This document shows positions 48,820-50,360 of a stretch of DNA of 50,360 nucleotides, piece by piece (positions within the stretch are counted from its first letter, which is position 1; every line of letters begins with the position of its first letter). The notes under the pieces are model-generated. The model did no database searches. It was not told the DNA's origin and saw only the letters and a program-made list of their open reading frames with translations. Origin of the DNA: Ichthyophonus hoferi (lineage: Eukaryota; Opisthokonta; Ichthyosporea; Ichthyophonida; Ichthyophonidae); the NCBI GenBank assembly GCA_002751075.1, contig NAOQ01000301.1:1-50360 (forward strand), in the 5' to 3' direction. The position numbers and the translations under genes are program-made.

Positions 48820-50219
48820 TTAGACTCGACATTACATATCTTTACTCCTTGTACGCCACTCTGATCATTTCCTTTTCATCCATAAGTACCACAATCACCA
48901 CCCTTTCCCTTTAATCCAATTAGTAAACACTGGAAATAACCAAATAAGGGCATATTACTCATAATCATAATATTATACTTGATTAGTGTTGATATCCGAT
49001 TGATAGATCAAATACTGCTCTTTTATTGGTCCTAGCCAGTTTAAAACTCTCCTTTGACCAATTGATCGCTCTATATGCATAACCATATTTAATTTAATTT
49101 AATTATTATTACATTCAAACCAATAGCTATTCTTTCACAGGTATGCATGAATAAAAAGCGATCTTCCCGAGCCAATGACAACACGAAAATAGACACGCAT
49201 ATTGACAATGATTCAATCACAAAAAAACGTAAAGATAAACATGCTAAAAATATAAACACCAATGAGCAAGAAGAATTTAAATGTGCCACAGTTAAGAAAA
49301 TACTAGATAAGAGCCTGTACACTGTAGGTAGGTCAGTGTGTAGGTGTGCGTATTATAAGGTACTATATTTTATTATGTTATGTTGTGCTGTGTTGTGTTG
49401 TGTTGTGTGGACATATATCCTGCCATACTGGTGTACTAGCATGCTATTATACTGGCTACATATTACCGTTTATATTCTCATACATACTCTCATATATACT
49501 ATTAGAGCCGATCTAGGTACTCTTTAAAATAGCCAATTAAATTCACCCACAGCCATTTCTCCCATTGTTAATCCATATATTGCACCAATGCCCTATCTTC
49601 TAATTCCTTTTCTCCTTCTATATTTGGTATTCCTCTCCTTCTATATATAGACTTTGAAGATGGTGATGTCATGCAATTACGACGTAATGGAATCCGACCT
49701 AATACGCCTCTTGATTCCTTATTGGATCATAACGCATTATCGGATCAGGAGCACGTGTCAACGTATGTAATATCGGATTTAATTTATAATCTCTATCTCT
49801 GGTTGGTTTATTAAATATATACCTAGGTGCCTTGGTGTGTAATTGGTTGCTATATATTGACGTTTTCCCCTGTATACTGTATACTGACATTTTGGTTTGT
49901 AGTATGTAACTATATACATACCATCATACTATCAGACATATATATATGATCATTCTACCATACTATCATATCAGACTGCGTATCATTTTACTATCATGTT
50001 CTTGTTATTATGCTCTTATACTCTTATACTATTTTACTACCACACTACCATACTATTATACCATTATGTTTTTTATTAAGCTATCACACTATCTTGCCTA
50101 ATAGATATACTATTCACCCTGCCAGGCTGCAGTCTGTTCCTCCACAAAGAAAGATTGCATACGTTTGCAATAATGATGACATTGCAAATTCCGATACCTC
50201 TATACCTCGCGTTGCTGTG
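47335..50219 (+). CDS. ARID4: ARID4 (RBBP1-like) chromatin protein, 5' part
   Basis: N-terminal part of an ARID4A/ARID4B-type subunit of the Sin3-HDAC corepressor complex. Five exons join in frame: 47335-47385, 48294-48452, 49141-49327, 49651-49762 and 50126-50219, giving 201 residues; the last ends at a GT donor, so the gene continues right. The N-terminal Tudor region matches human ARID4 over LKLGTKVTARFKGAFCMAKI (human [20 protein letters not shown]) and SLYTVDFEDGDVMQLRR (human SWYTVVFDDGDERTLRR). Between these, residues 71-110 form a Lys/Arg/Asp/Asn-rich insertion encoded at the start of exon 3 (KKRSSRANDNTKIDTHID, TKKRKDKHAKN). The ARID and chromo-barrel domains, if present, lie outside the window. 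The family is secure; orthology to A or B is not decidable because that split is vertebrate. Confidence 0.92.
48453..48640. repeat. CT-rich tract after ARID4 exon 2
   Basis: Polypyrimidine (TCTCTCTTT) tract of about 190 bases starting right at the exon 2 donor. Open frames through it (Ser/Leu/Phe-rich) are read-through artefacts. Confidence 0.9.
48785..48815. repeat. (TA)n microsatellite in ARID4 intron 2
   Basis: Alternating TA run of about 31 bases. Confidence 0.9.
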
Positions 50220-50224
50220 GTAGG

Positions 50225-50360
50225 TGGTGTTGTATGTTGTATTATGTTGTATTATATGGTATTGTTTTGTTTTGTTTTGTTTTGTTTTGTTTTGTTTTGT
50301 GTTGTATTGTGTTGTATTGTATTGTATTGTGTTGTATTATATTATATTATATTATATTAT
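50225..50360. repeat. (TTTTG)n / (TGTAT)n / (ATATT)n array at window end
   Basis: Pentanucleotide array beginning just after ARID4 exon 5. Units drift from TGTAT to TTTTG to TGTAT to ATATT. Confidence 0.9.

Noticed and set aside
1-50360. tRNA, rRNA, CRISPR or operon-like features
   Set aside because: No cloverleaf with A/B boxes, no rRNA-like block and no spaced-repeat array were recognised. The tandem repeats are microsatellites or minisatellites.

Overview
The window is AT-rich eukaryotic (animal) DNA with spliced genes: GT..AG introns of about 100-2000 bp, long gene-poor stretches and many microsatellites. I rebuilt six recognisable host genes exon by exon from splice sites, reading-frame continuity and remembered human family sequences: PFDN6, MRPS34, BRCA1, SETD7, TCEANC2 and the 5' part of an ARID4 gene. 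A seventh, unrecognised coiled-coil gene runs off the left edge. Having a RING/BRCT BRCA1 together with SETD7 and ARID4 points to a metazoan. Composition and gene density would suit an early-branching animal such as a sponge, but nothing seen fixes the phylum.

Layout. 67-5824 (minus): coiled-coil gene, 3' end outside the window. 5825-11765: gene-poor DNA with coding-like remnants (6889-7058, 8018-8212, 9437-9625, 10164-10471) and a degenerate local duplication. 11766-15781 (plus): PFDN6, six coding exons. 17326-20050 (plus): MRPS34, five coding exons, with a 687-N assembly gap in its last intron. 20051-23795: gene-poor, with one copy of a dispersed repeat, a broken coding remnant and two E2F-like motifs just upstream of BRCA1. 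23796-33080 (plus): BRCA1, eleven coding exons. 35195-41864 (minus): SETD7, eleven coding exons, convergent with BRCA1. 41865-44898: repeat-rich intergenic block with two adjacent foldback palindromes, one carrying a retroelement-like fossil, among three copies of a roughly 110-bp repeat. 44899-45780 (minus): intronless TCEANC2. 47335-50219 and beyond (plus): ARID4, first five coding exons, divergent from TCEANC2.

The genes do not form a pathway. Several are nuclear (BRCA1 in DNA repair and ubiquitin ligation, SETD7 a lysine methyltransferase, ARID4 a Sin3/HDAC corepressor component, TCEANC2 a TFIIS-like protein), while PFDN6 acts in cytosolic chaperoning and MRPS34 in the mitochondrial ribosome. 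I see no operon-like arrangement. The least explained parts are the foldback block at 42.1-43.1 kb, the dispersed repeats, and the coding-like remnants whose family I cannot name.
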